In this document: in pieces, positions 1 to 7,817 of the stretch
Position numbering within the stretch: position 1 is the first letter of the stretch
Layout: the number at the start of each line of letters is the position of its first letter
Position numbers and translations under genes: made by a program
Assembly: GCA_964608095.1 (NCBI GenBank)
Contig: CAZSMK010000056.1
Span: 1 to 33,263, forward strand
Source of the DNA: CAZSMK01 sp964608095
GTDB lineage: Bacteria > Sumerlaeota > Sumerlaeia > MWCT01 > JAGHBZ01
Length of the DNA: 33,263 nucleotides
Direction of reading: 5' to 3'
Notes under the pieces: generated by a model
What the model saw: only the letters and a program-made list of their open reading frames with translations
What the model was told of the DNA's origin: nothing
Database searches by the model: none

Positions 1-1
1 G

Positions 2-214
2 TGGGAACGCTCCGTCATGAGCTACAACCAGCAAGGACCTGATTCCTCGTCACCCAAACTCTACCGGCTGTTCTTCGAACCGCGCGTGATGGTGCCTGAC
101 GAGGCACACGGTGTTATCTCGTTTGACATGATGAGCTTTGAGGCGGCTGACGATACCTCCTCATGGCTCTACCTCGAAGGCGCAGACATCTTCAAGATCA
201 CCGTGGCGCCATAA
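2..214 (+). CDS. C-terminal end of a secreted-type protein of unknown function (5' partial)
   Basis: The reading frame is open from the first bases of the window, and an internal ATG at 17 has no clear ribosome binding site. I therefore read this as the last ~70 residues of a gene that starts upstream. I do not recognise a named family. The end (PKLYRLFFEP..., then VISFDMMSFEAADDTSSWLYLEGADIFKI) matches in pattern the end of each repeat in the 353-residue secreted protein at 12672-13733, for example CSFDLMNFDPGNSSDGSLSLDSISVYSV. It is thus probably a paralogous beta-rich extracellular domain. A strong terminator follows at 268-307. Confidence 0.6.
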   Translation, partial: WERSVMSYNQQGPDSSSPKLYRLFFEPRVMVPDEAHGVISFDMMSFEAADDTSSWLYLEGADIFKITVAP

Positions 215-267
215 AGGAATACACTGCTGACATAGATTCGCGTAGACACTACGCGTAAAAAATAATA

Positions 268-307
268 CCGGGATGGCAGGCACCACCTGCCATTCCGGAT
301 TTTTTTT
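268..307 (+). terminator. strong rho-independent terminator
   Basis: A 13-bp stem (268-280 CCGGGATGGCAGG with 286-298 CCTGCCATTCCGG, one G-T pair) closes a 5-base CACCA loop. A run of eight T residues at 300-307 follows. It lies 54 bases after the stop of the partial gene at the window start and should end its transcript. Confidence 0.92.
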
Positions 308-388
308 CACTTGCTCGAGCACAGGACTGATCGGACGGATAAGACTGATTCGACAGATTTACATACCGCATTATGATATTCCCATTTA

Positions 389-480
389 AATCCCGACGGG
401 ATTCCGTACAATAGCCCACCGTAATCACGGTGGGTACTAAAGATCACCCGCCATTATTACCCGGCGTGGCTGCGCTACGC
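389..480. repeat. cluster of three short palindromes (REP-like)
   Basis: Three hairpin-capable units follow one another: 389-403 AATCCCG-A-CGGGATT, 415-434 CCCACCGT-AATC-ACGGTGGG, and 464-480 GCGTGGC-TGC-GCTACGC (one G-T pair). None is followed by a T-run, so they are not terminators. Small GC-rich palindromes of this type are common as dispersed intergenic repeats. That reading is inference, since no second copy of this exact cluster is in the window. Confidence 0.5.
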
Positions 481-840
481 GGTGAGTGTACACCGGGCGC
501 TTTGGGGCGAATCTCCTTCGGAACCGTATTCAAAGCGATTGCACGGTATATATGTGGATAAAAATCCAGAGAAAAAAATCCCGAATCAAGAGAGCTTCTT
601 TCGGAAGAAGGGATAGTGGAAGAAGAAGATCATGCAGCCCATCACGAACCTCGTATGCAAAGGTTGCAGCGTCGCCGGGAGGGATTTTTCAGGCACGATA
701 CCCGGCTCTAAATTTTCATCTTGATTTACTATGTTTACCTCGATGTACCATGTCATGTACTGCACTAAATTTAATGCAAATCGTTCGGTTTGGCTTCACT
801 CATAAGGAGTCAAAAAAAGTTTTTAACGAGGAGTAATGTA

Positions 841-2406
841 ATGGGCGCCGATATAAAATTCCACCACTCACAAAGTCAGGGAATTTCGTTCGAGCGAATC
901 GATCCCGCCGGTTTTTCTAAAGCCCTTGAATCTTACCTTGCCTCCCTATCCGATTCTGTGGAGTCGCGAACCGGTCAACTCCTTGATACACTTAAAGAGG
1001 AAGACAGCGCGATGGTCTCGCGCATCTTTGCGCTCGAGTCTATTCCAGCGTCTCGAATCGAATCGTATCATCTTCATGAAGGCGATGGTGTGCTTGCCGC
1101 CATGACGCGGCGCATACTTGCAGCAGAGATTGCCCGCATCAAGGGTATGAATTTTATTGTTGATAGTGAAGAATTCCGCAACGCTATCGATTCAGCCGGA
1201 CTTGCCGCACGTGTTCAAAACTTCGGCTTCTACATGCGTGAAACCTGGCGAATAACACACGATACCCTCACTTCTTTAATCGAGCAGCAGATTGATACCG
1301 CACGTATCCGGCGCGTAGTGTTTCCGGGCGCAATGGGCGGGTCTGCCATAGGCGTCGCCGTCGTCAGAATGCTCCTCGCCAACATTGGCTTTGAATCCAA
1401 TCTCGAACTCTTCCCCCACTACCCGACTCACACACACTCCCTTAAACCTGACGACCTAACAGTACTCTATTCCTACTCAGGTAACACCGAGGAAGCGTTG
1501 CTCTGGCTCGAATCAATCGAGGCTGCCGGCGCTCAAGTCATAGGCTTATCCACCGGCGGGCGCCTTGCACGAATATGCGCTGAGAAGCATTTACCCTTTA
1601 TTGAAATTCCCGGGAAAACGTTTGGTCTTGTGCAACCTCGCGAACATCTTCCTGTTGCCATTGTACTTCTTCTTGACCTGTTGGCGTCGACGGGTCTTGC
1701 CCGGCGCGATAAGAAAGGAACCCCGGAAAGATTTACTTACGATGAATGGTTCCCCCGGCTCGAAACAACGATGCAGAAACTCATCGATTTTGCCATGCTT
1801 GATTATAACATAGATTTGCCCTTTGAAGAGAATGTTGCCAAGCAGGCGGCACTCTTTCTGAACTGGGGGACGACTGATCCCGAGGCCATCCATAATCTCC
1901 TTAATATACGCGATCCCGTGTTCTGGGCATCCTCCTTTTATGAACCCATAGTGCGGCGCATGGAAAATCAGTTCGGTGAGTGTGTGGAACATCCCGCTTC
2001 GGCTAAAATCATGCCCGAAGACCTCCATAACGAACAAGAAGCCTATGTCGAGCAATGGTTAGAAGGGCTCTGGCAGATCAGCAAAGTTACCGGAACGACC
2101 GCTCCCAATTACGGCAATGTCTTTCTCAGATTTCGTGGTCCTCTTGACGGCAGACTTGACATACGAGCCGATAAGGTGTTCAACGAATTTCTTGACGGTA
2201 CACCGCGGATGACGTTCACTATTCAGGACTATGGAGCGGAAAATCCGATGCTGGGAGAACTCGAGGCGCTACTCTTCTGCGATCTGACGCGGGCTTATGC
2301 CTCGATTTTCCGAGGCGTTACACCTCATTTCGTTCACTCTATGACGTATAACAAACATTATATGGCTACCTTGGAGGGAAGCCCCGGTTCAACCGGCGAA
2401 TATTGA
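841..2406 (+). CDS. bifunctional phosphoglucose/phosphomannose isomerase-family protein (SIS domain)
   Basis: This protein of 521 residues probably interconverts glucose-6-phosphate or mannose-6-phosphate with fructose-6-phosphate in the cytoplasm. A SIS sugar-isomerase fold is visible from about residue 155: phosphate-loop-like MGGSAIG (165-171), SYSGNTEE (211-218) and GLSTGG (235-240). The C-terminal PGI/PMI half carries the family's HNE-type motif (HNEQEAYVEQW, 396-406). The ATG at 841 is chosen because GAGGAG lies just upstream; an in-frame start at 790 lacks a comparable site. Known members are about 330-350 residues, so the first ~155 residues are an extension I do not recognise. The gene stands alone behind a hairpin-rich gap. 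Substrate preference cannot be read from sequence. Confidence 0.85.
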   Translation: MGADIKFHHSQSQGISFERIDPAGFSKALESYLASLSDSVESRTGQLLDTLKEEDSAMVSRIFALESIPASRIESYHLHEGDGVLAAMTRRILAAEIARIKGMNFIVDSEEFRNAIDSAGLAARVQNFGFYMRETWRITHDTLTSLIEQQIDTARIRRVVFPGAMGGSAIGVAVVRMLLANIGFESNLELFPHYPTHTHSLKPDDLTVLYSYSGNTEEALLWLESIEAAGAQVIGLSTGGRLARICAEKHLPFIEIPGKTFGLVQPREHLPVAIVLLLDLLASTGLARRDKKGTPERFTYDEWFPRLETTMQKLIDFAMLDYNIDLPFEENVAKQAALFLNWGTTDPEAIHNLLNIRDPVFWASSFYEPIVRRMENQFGECVEHPASAKIMPEDLHNEQEAYVEQWLEGLWQISKVTGTTAPNYGNVFLRFRGPLDGRLDIRADKVFNEFLDGTPRMTFTIQDYGAENPMLGELEALLFCDLTRAYASIFRGVTPHFVHSMTYNKHYMATLEGSPGSTGEY

Positions 2407-2525
2407 TGAAGAACAACCGTAAGCGCCGCCTCGTTTTTTATTTGTGTTATTGCGTGAGCTGGTATAGAGATTGAATACATTTTTCAGGGGAGTAAATTGC
2501 ACTGAGTACAAAAAAGCATAACCTC

Positions 2526-3275
2526 ATGGTGAACCTTATTGAGGCGAAGGAATTGGTCGATGGTGTGTATCTTCATCGTTACCGCTGTCCAGAGATTGCA
2601 TCGTCGGTTCAGCCTGGTCAGTTCGTCATGATACGCGTTTCCGAGAGCTCCGCGCCGCTTCTCCCTCGTCCTTTCAGTGTCGCCGCAGTCAACAGTCAAA
2701 GAGAAACGTTTACGATTGTGTTTAACGAACGCGGCGAGGGAACACATTTGCTGGGATTAAAAACGCCGGGACACGGGGTCCGCGTGTTTGGCCCCCTCGG
2801 TAACGGGTTTTCTATCGAAGACGATGTGGAGCGGCATGTTCTCATAGCGGCAGGTATTGGTATTGCGCCGCTTTTCTTCCTGCTCCGAAGACTTCACGAA
2901 CGCGCCATTGCACCTGTTCTGGTGTATGCCGCCCGTTGCCGTGAAGGATTATTTTTCAGGGATGAGCTCGAGTCCCTCGCCGGCACGGTAGATTACATCA
3001 CAGAAGACGGTTCCCTGGGACATAAGGGGCTTGCAACCGAGTTCATCTCTGACTATTTGACAAAAGGGAATGCCGTGTATACCTGCGGACCGCCGGGTTA
3101 CGCCTCGCGATTCATCGAGATGGCGCGTGATTCCAGCATTACCAGCGGCCAGATATCGCTCGAGCAACACATGGCATGCGGTGTCGGCGCGTGCCTGGGA
3201 TGTGTGATTAAAACCTCTCAAGGCTATCGCAGAGTCTGTGTGGATGGTCCCGTCTTCAATATCCGTAACCTCTGA
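2526..3275 (+). CDS. pyrK: dihydroorotate dehydrogenase electron-transfer subunit-like protein (PyrK family)
   Basis: This flavin/iron-sulfur reductase module carries electrons between NAD(H) and a partner dehydrogenase; in pyrimidine synthesis the partner is PyrD. The domains are in the usual order: FAD-binding barrel with RPFSV (48-52), GPLGNGF (89-95), nucleotide-binding AAGIGIAPL (108-116) and CGPP (187-190). The C-terminal [2Fe-2S] site has C218, C223, C226 and C238 followed by DGPVF. Its 249 residues are normal for PyrK. No pyrD lies in the window, so the partner is unknown and another flavoenzyme role is possible. The best Shine-Dalgarno (AGGGGAG, 2486-2492) is 34 bases before the ATG. 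Translation may therefore start earlier in the same open frame, for example at CTG 2502. Confidence 0.87.
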   Translation: MVNLIEAKELVDGVYLHRYRCPEIASSVQPGQFVMIRVSESSAPLLPRPFSVAAVNSQRETFTIVFNERGEGTHLLGLKTPGHGVRVFGPLGNGFSIEDDVERHVLIAAGIGIAPLFFLLRRLHERAIAPVLVYAARCREGLFFRDELESLAGTVDYITEDGSLGHKGLATEFISDYLTKGNAVYTCGPPGYASRFIEMARDSSITSGQISLEQHMACGVGACLGCVIKTSQGYRRVCVDGPVFNIRNL

Positions 3276-3349
3276 TTTCTTGTTGCAGAATCTGTCGCTG
3301 ATGTGTACGGTTATGTCACATCCTATATCAAACCAAAAAGGAGCCAAAG

Positions 3350-3790
3350 ATGCCAATACGTGGAGAGGCAATAGTCGCGTTAAAGGATTTTTTCAACTCC
3401 GACGACATAGATCTTCTTAAAGGTCTAAACCAATTCGCCCGCGGATATCTCCTCTTTGTATCGGATGTGAGGGTACTGAAAAAAGGCGAAGCGCTGGTGG
3501 AGGAAGGCGATGATGCACTCGATTATGTCTATCTGATTTATAAAGGAAATGTCGAGATACTGAAGGAAGGAGAAAAAGTCGCTGTTCAAGGCGAAAAGGA
3601 CTGTATCGGTGAAATGATTACGCTCACGGTTGACAAAAAACGGCTTGCCACAGTCAAGGTAATCAGCGACGAAGCCCTCTTTGTATGTATTCCCTACAGC
3701 GCATTCGAAGCCATGAAGGCGACTCTTCCCGATGAGTTCATGAAACTGCAGAACAATATGCTGGATATCTCGTGGAAAAGATTCCAGTAA
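3350..3790 (+). CDS. stand-alone cyclic nucleotide-binding-domain protein
   Basis: The 146-residue protein is essentially one cNMP-binding (CAP/Crp-type) beta-barrel. The pattern runs VRVLKKGEALVEEGDDALDYVYLIYKGNVEIL (about 37-68), then IGEMITLTVDKKRLATVKVISDEALFVCIPYSAFEAM. No DNA-binding helix-turn-helix follows the barrel, unlike Crp/Fnr regulators, so it is probably a sensor or adaptor rather than a transcription factor. The barrel's phosphate-binding cassette, where family members carry an Arg, is not clearly conserved, so ligand binding is uncertain. A good ribosome site (AAAGGAGCC) precedes the ATG. It lies 74 bases after pyrK and may be co-transcribed with it. Confidence 0.8.
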   Translation: MPIRGEAIVALKDFFNSDDIDLLKGLNQFARGYLLFVSDVRVLKKGEALVEEGDDALDYVYLIYKGNVEILKEGEKVAVQGEKDCIGEMITLTVDKKRLATVKVISDEALFVCIPYSAFEAMKATLPDEFMKLQNNMLDISWKRFQ

Positions 3791-3868
3791 GGGCGACAGC
3801 TTGCAAGGAGTTACCCAGATTTGCTTCCGAATACAAAATTTCAAGCGCGTAGGGGTATGTTTTGACAT

Positions 3869-3906
3869 CGCACACTAAGGTGTGCGCGCACACGTCAGGG
3901 CGTGCG
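3869..3906. repeat. pair of TAAG/TCAG-loop hairpins
   Basis: At 3869-3886 a perfect 7-bp stem, CGCACAC-TAAG-GTGTGCG, is followed directly at 3887-3906 by an imperfect relative (CGCACAC, GTCAGG, GCGTGCG, one A-C mismatch). The same design recurs at 18729-18746 and 18936-18953. No T-run follows either unit, so these are not simple terminators. They look like a dispersed intergenic repeat family. Confidence 0.65.
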
Positions 3907-3908
3907 AA

Positions 3909-3940
3909 GCGATAGCGATAGCGATAACGGCAACGATAAG
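3909..3940. repeat. degenerate hexanucleotide tandem repeat
   Basis: Successive units GATAGC, GATAGC, GATAAC, GGCAAC and GATAAG run directly after the hairpin pair and end about 45 bases before the lgt start codon. This is a short satellite. It could vary in length between strains and alter the spacing upstream of lgt, though that is inference. Confidence 0.6.
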
Positions 3941-3985
3941 TGACAGAGAGTGTAGGTGCGAGATTTTTGGATAAAGAGAAGTAAT

Positions 3986-4831
3986 ATGCATCCTATTCTT
4001 TTTTACATAACGGACAGCTTTTATATCGGCACGTATGGTGTAATGGTAGCGCTTGGCGCGTTGGCGGGATTGTGTTTAGCCATGTATCGAGCCAACCGAG
4101 CCGGCATCTCCACCTCCTTCATTGTTGATCTCCTCTTTTACGCAACAATAGCCGGCTTTATCGGAGCCCGCGTAGCATTCATTCTGGTCAATTTCCGGGA
4201 TTTCACACTTCGTCCCTTCGCGTATATCTTCTCCCGCGAAGGATTTGTATTTCTCGGCGGTCTCATTGCCGCCATACCTGTTGCAGTCTGGTACACTGAC
4301 AAACACAAAATGCCTCGAGGCAAGATCGCGGATATCCTGGCGCCTTCACTTCCTCTCGCTCACATGTTCGGAAGGTTCGGTTGCTTCTCCGCAGGGTGTT
4401 GTTTCGGCAAGGTATGCTCCGGTCCCCTTTCTCAGTTTTGCCTTAAATTTCCTGCCGTATTCGACAGAGAAGGCAACCTGGTCGGCAGCTTTGTCTATAT
4501 CGATCATGTTCAGCAAGGCTTGGTGCCGCAAACCGCTGCATGGTCGTTGCCCGTTGTTCCTACGCAGCTCATTGAAGCTGGCTCACTCTTTATTATTGTG
4601 CTTCTCCTGCTCCTCATAGAGAAAAAAATCAAATTACCCGGCGGCCTCTTCATTTTTTATCTTGTCCTCTATTCGGTAGCCAGGTTTTTTATTGAATTCC
4701 TTCGTGGCGATGTTGAACGTGGGATTGTGTTTGGATTCCTCTCTACATCACAGATCATCAGCCTGCTTATATGTCTGGGGATAATTATCTATTGGGTACG
4801 TCAAAATAAAGGATTGGCAAAAGGAAAATGA
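3986..4831 (+). CDS. lgt: prolipoprotein diacylglyceryl transferase
   Basis: Lgt is an inner-membrane enzyme that moves diacylglycerol from phosphatidylglycerol to the lipobox cysteine of prolipoproteins, the first step of lipoprotein maturation. The start MHPILFYITDSFYIGTYGVM is typical of the family, and the ATG at 3986 has GAGAAG upstream; a GTG at 3956 in the same frame is less likely. Seven or so hydrophobic segments are visible. The signature loop HMFGRFGCFSAGCCFG (126-141) supplies the conserved Arg, PTQLIEA lies at 192-198, and RFFIEFLRGDVERG at 233-246 carries the conserved late Arg/Glu residues. The CF.AGCC version of the signature differs from the E. coli form. The stop overlaps the start of the next gene (ATGA), which itself encodes a likely lipoprotein. 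Confidence 0.95.
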   Translation: MHPILFYITDSFYIGTYGVMVALGALAGLCLAMYRANRAGISTSFIVDLLFYATIAGFIGARVAFILVNFRDFTLRPFAYIFSREGFVFLGGLIAAIPVAVWYTDKHKMPRGKIADILAPSLPLAHMFGRFGCFSAGCCFGKVCSGPLSQFCLKFPAVFDREGNLVGSFVYIDHVQQGLVPQTAAWSLPVVPTQLIEAGSLFIIVLLLLLIEKKIKLPGGLFIFYLVLYSVARFFIEFLRGDVERGIVFGFLSTSQIISLLICLGIIIYWVRQNKGLAKGK

Positions 4832-6501
4832 AGCAAGGGATTGTTCTTTTAGCGTTGCTTTTCATTTCCTGCATGCCGAATCATGAGGCATCTTACCAGA
4901 CGCCACTATTCCCTGAAGAAACCGGTTTTCCCATCGCGCATATTGACCCTGATACCGAAGGCGCCGAATACCCGGGTCGTCGCGGTCCCGACCAACTCGT
5001 TATTTATACTCCTCGCTATGGGAGAAGCCGGACCGGAACGAATCCCTGGGGATATGAAGCCGTCATCGAGCATGACCGGCTTGTCCGTTTTAATTTGCAT
5101 GATTCACCAATTCCGGCGCATGGCTTTGTAGCCTCGGGTCATGGCAAGGCGGCGCGATGGATACGACGTAACCTTCATCCCGGGGCAGTAGTCAACATCC
5201 GCGATCGCACGCTTTTCGTTTCCTATCCTGTAGGGAGTGTTATAACCGCTGCTCAAAATATGATAGAAACCGCACAGGCGCGATTAGACCGTGCCGAACC
5301 TGAGGATGTACCGGTCGGAGATATTAAGGCGACTCTCGCGGATGCCTGGGTACTTGTTGAACAGGCGCAGGAGGCTGGAAAAGACCTGTATGCACGAAAC
5401 CTCGCACTGAAAGGATATGAGATGGCAAATAAAGCAAAGCACATGACACGAAAGAGCGCCAAGAGGGAACTGCGGGGCGCATGGGTTCGGCTTGATCAGT
5501 CCAATCCTGTCCAGATTCGTGACCTCGTCGGCAAAATCAAAACCGCTCATTTCAATGTCATTTTTCCCGAAACCATCTTTGAAGGATACACCCTTCATCA
5601 AACCCCTGACGACTTGATTCCTCAGCATCCCATGTATCGTGGCTGGGATCCACTCAAAGTCCTCATTGACGAGGCTCATAAAGAGGGCATACAGGTGCAC
5701 GCATGGTGTCATGTTTTTTTTGTGGGATTCGATTCGCCTCTTATTACGCAACACGAGGATTGGCTTGCTCGCGACCGAAAAGGCAATGCAAAATCAAACC
5801 TCGAAAAGGATTACTACTTTTTCTGCCCTGCCAACAAGGAGGTGCGCGAATTCCTCAACAATAATTTCAAATGGCTTGTTGCCCACTACGATCTCGATGG
5901 ATTTCAGTTCGACTATATTCGCTACCCCCAGTCCAGACCGCAGACACAGGAATATTGTTTCTGCGAGAATTGCAGGTCGCAATTCGAGGCGCTTTACGGA
6001 AGAAAACTACGAGAGATTACAGCAAAAGAGCATCCCGCTATATGGGCGGAATGGTCGATGCGGCGCAGGCAGGATATCACGAGCTTCCTTATGAAGAGTA
6101 TCAACGACATCCGGTCGATAAAACCTGACATCCTGATCTCAGCAGACGTATTTCCGGACCCCGAAGAAGCCCTCAACCATGTATATCAACCCTGGCTGAA
6201 ATGGGCGGAACGGGGTGAAGTGGACTTTTATTGCCCGATGGCATATACTGATAAAGAAGATGCGTTTGAATCGAGATTGCAAGATTTAAAGGAGGTGGTT
6301 GCACCGGAAACACCGCTGGCAGTGGGGCTGGGGCAGTTTCTTTACCAGGACGTTGACATATTGAGCAATCAGATCGAGGGCGTCAGGCAGGCAGGGCTTC
6401 TCGGCTCTATCGTCTTTGCTCTTAACCACCTTACCGATGCCGATTATGAACTGCTCGGAATCGGCGTGTTTCGTCAACCTGCGGTCTTTGTGGTTGAGTA
6501 G
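4828..6501 (+). CDS. lipoprotein glycoside hydrolase-like protein (GHL10/DUF187), copy 1
   Basis: This is a probable cell-surface or periplasmic carbohydrate-active protein of 557 residues. The N-terminus ends in FISC with Cys15, a plausible lipobox, which fits translational coupling to lgt (ATGA overlap). An N-domain (about 45-150) contains the pattern IPAHGFVASGHGKAARWI, seen in extracellular proteins that precede such domains. A helical linker (about 145-210) follows. The GHL10 TIM barrel starts at KRELRGAWVRLDQSN near 210. Its core motifs include VHAWCHVFFVG, DLDGFQFDYIRYP (DYIRYP 362-367, candidate catalytic acid region), ISADVFPDPEEA and FYCPMAYTDKE. A cysteine pair, CFCENC, follows the DYIRYP strand. 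The substrate is not identifiable. Related barrels occur at 28273 and at the window end. Confidence 0.88.
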   Translation: MKQGIVLLALLFISCMPNHEASYQTPLFPEETGFPIAHIDPDTEGAEYPGRRGPDQLVIYTPRYGRSRTGTNPWGYEAVIEHDRLVRFNLHDSPIPAHGFVASGHGKAARWIRRNLHPGAVVNIRDRTLFVSYPVGSVITAAQNMIETAQARLDRAEPEDVPVGDIKATLADAWVLVEQAQEAGKDLYARNLALKGYEMANKAKHMTRKSAKRELRGAWVRLDQSNPVQIRDLVGKIKTAHFNVIFPETIFEGYTLHQTPDDLIPQHPMYRGWDPLKVLIDEAHKEGIQVHAWCHVFFVGFDSPLITQHEDWLARDRKGNAKSNLEKDYYFFCPANKEVREFLNNNFKWLVAHYDLDGFQFDYIRYPQSRPQTQEYCFCENCRSQFEALYGRKLREITAKEHPAIWAEWSMRRRQDITSFLMKSINDIRSIKPDILISADVFPDPEEALNHVYQPWLKWAERGEVDFYCPMAYTDKEDAFESRLQDLKEVVAPETPLAVGLGQFLYQDVDILSNQIEGVRQAGLLGSIVFALNHLTDADYELLGIGVFRQPAVFVVE

Positions 6502-6543
6502 AGTTGAAAAATGAAAAAAAGTATGGTTTTGCTGTTTTTTTTA

Positions 6544-6572
6544 TTGACAAATTATAACTCGGCAACCAAAAT
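6544..6572 (+). promoter_or_regulatory. possible sigma-70-type promoter for the secreted protein at 6640
   Basis: A consensus -35 box TTGACA (6544-6549) is followed after 17 bases by CAAAAT (6567-6572), which matches the -10 consensus at four of six positions. The surrounding DNA is AT-rich, and the gene downstream has a near-perfect ribosome binding site. A second AT-rich hexamer, TATATT (6579-6584), is badly spaced for this -35. The promoter preferences of this organism are unknown, so this is tentative. Confidence 0.4.
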
Positions 6573-6639
6573 TACCTTTATATTAGTATTAAATCAAAAG
6601 TTAAAATACTGACCTCAACGTGAAAGGAGGGAAAAAGAT

Positions 6640-7671
6640 ATGAAGAAGATAGTACTTATTTTGGCATTGCTTTCCATTACCGCATTTGCCGTTGCGCAGC
6701 TTGTCATGATTAAGGATTATGAAGTTCTCACTGCTGATTTGGGCGCAAACGTATGCACAGGTGGGTGGAACCCATCAACTAATCATCACATCCTTGTAAC
6801 CGCTGCCACAGATGCCGCGCCGGTTATCTATAATGGTTCTGATGGTTCAGATGCAAGCAGTTCCTTAAGCATGACCGGTTTATCAGCCACTACTTCTGGT
6901 TTGGGAATTTTTGCATTAGGGTGCGGTCCGGATGGAGTTATTTTTGGATTCTATGAGACCACTGATGATCCCCCTGTAAATTACTTGGTAAGATGGGCTG
7001 ACGAGTCTGCTTCTCCTACCGATCAGGCTGTAGCTGATATGGGTTTTGTACGCGCATTTGACGTTCACAAGACCGGCACTGATACTGTAATCGCGGTCGT
7101 TGGTTCTGTAGACTATGGTCCTGTATACATCCTTACCACAACCGACGGAACCACGTTTGCCAAAACTGATGAGATAGCAGACATGGCAAAGAACGGCGTT
7201 GCTGTTGATGATGATCTTACGGTTGCCTACGCTGCACAGATCGCGGCAATACCGCCGGTAAAATCCTACTATGACACCGGAACATCTTCATGGGTGAAGG
7301 ATACAGTTACATGGGCACCTGATGCGGTCGGAGACGATGGCGCATCAGTAGGCGCGATTGGTCTCGGTTACGATGCGACAGCCAATATCCTTTACGGAAC
7401 AGGCGTTTACCAACGAGGTGGTACAGGACAGATCATAGAGTATGACGAGGTGTTTGCCCTCGACGGCGATACCGGTGCGACATTGGGATCCATAGTTACC
7501 GATAACAACTGTGAACCTTACAGCAACCTCGATGTGAGCGCTGACGGTCAAACGATGTACTGGCAGGCACGGAGCATGGCAACGTCAACCGTGGGGGTTC
7601 TCGGTAAAGTTGTATTCCCAACACCGACGCCTACTCCGATTGCGGCATCATCATGGGATCTGTACGAATAA
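6640..7671 (+). CDS. secreted protein of unknown function with PTPTPTP linker and short C-terminal tail
   Basis: I do not recognise the family. The 343-residue product begins with a clear Sec signal peptide (MKKIVLILALLSITAFAVAQ). The mature part is rich in Thr, Asp, Gly and Ala, with repeating beta-strand-like blocks (IFALGCGPDGVIFGFYE, YILTTTDGTTF, VAVDDDLTVAYAAQ, LDVSADGQTMYWQA) that suggest a beta-propeller-like fold. This is a guess from pattern only. It ends in FPTPTPTPIAASSWDLYE, a proline-threonine spacer plus a short aromatic tail that may be an anchoring or sorting signal. AAAGGAGGG lies 9 bases before the ATG. A possible promoter (6544) and a strong terminator (7724) make it a single, probably well-expressed unit. 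Confidence 0.85.
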   Translation: MKKIVLILALLSITAFAVAQLVMIKDYEVLTADLGANVCTGGWNPSTNHHILVTAATDAAPVIYNGSDGSDASSSLSMTGLSATTSGLGIFALGCGPDGVIFGFYETTDDPPVNYLVRWADESASPTDQAVADMGFVRAFDVHKTGTDTVIAVVGSVDYGPVYILTTTDGTTFAKTDEIADMAKNGVAVDDDLTVAYAAQIAAIPPVKSYYDTGTSSWVKDTVTWAPDAVGDDGASVGAIGLGYDATANILYGTGVYQRGGTGQIIEYDEVFALDGDTGATLGSIVTDNNCEPYSNLDVSADGQTMYWQARSMATSTVGVLGKVVFPTPTPTPIAASSWDLYE

Positions 7672-7694
7672 TAGTTTTGTGACTTATATTCAGC

Positions 7695-7710
7695 ACGACA
7701 GTACTGTCGT
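7695..7710. repeat. perfect 16-bp palindrome
   Basis: ACGACAGTACTGTCGT is fully self-complementary. It sits 23 bases after the stop of the secreted-protein gene and just before its terminator. It could be a protein-binding operator-like site or an extra RNA hairpin protecting the transcript's 3' end. Nothing in the sequence decides between these. Confidence 0.6.
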
Positions 7711-7723
7711 ACTAAAGATCTTT

Positions 7724-7765
7724 AAAGCCAATGTCTTTTTAAAAAGGCATTGGCTTTCTTTTTTT
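7724..7765 (+). terminator. strong rho-independent terminator
   Basis: AAAGCCAATG (7724-7733) pairs with CATTGGCTTT (7748-7757). The inner sequence CTTTTTAAAAAG is itself palindromic, so the whole unit is an almost continuous stem. It ends in CTTTTTTT (7758-7765). It closes the transcript of the secreted protein at 6640-7671. Confidence 0.93.
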
Positions 7766-7817
7766 AAGTTTATTACAATTCTTTTCTACATTTTTTGAAC
7801 AAAAAAGGAGTGTATGT

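Larger units (their letters stand above)
215..840. other. non-coding stretch before the isomerase gene
   Basis: This 626-base gap holds a small hairpin at 239-255 (CGCGTAG-ACA-CTACGCG), a strong intrinsic terminator at 268-307, and three short hairpins at 389-480. A 116-codon open frame at 486-836 has low-complexity Arg/Ser-rich sequence and no family resemblance, so I do not call it a gene. I found no tRNA. No convincing promoter for the gene at 841 could be picked out. Confidence 0.6.

Noticed and set aside
239..255. CGCGTAG-ACA-CTACGCG hairpin as a terminator
   Set aside because: It is followed by A residues rather than a T-run; the real terminator is just downstream at 268-307.
486..836. 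116-codon open frame in the gap before the isomerase
   Set aside because: Low-complexity Arg/Ser composition, crosses the ribosome site region of the real gene at 841, and shows no family pattern.
3869..3940. CRISPR-like repeat array
   Set aside because: Repeats are adjacent palindromes and a hexamer satellite without regular spacers, and there are no cas genes.
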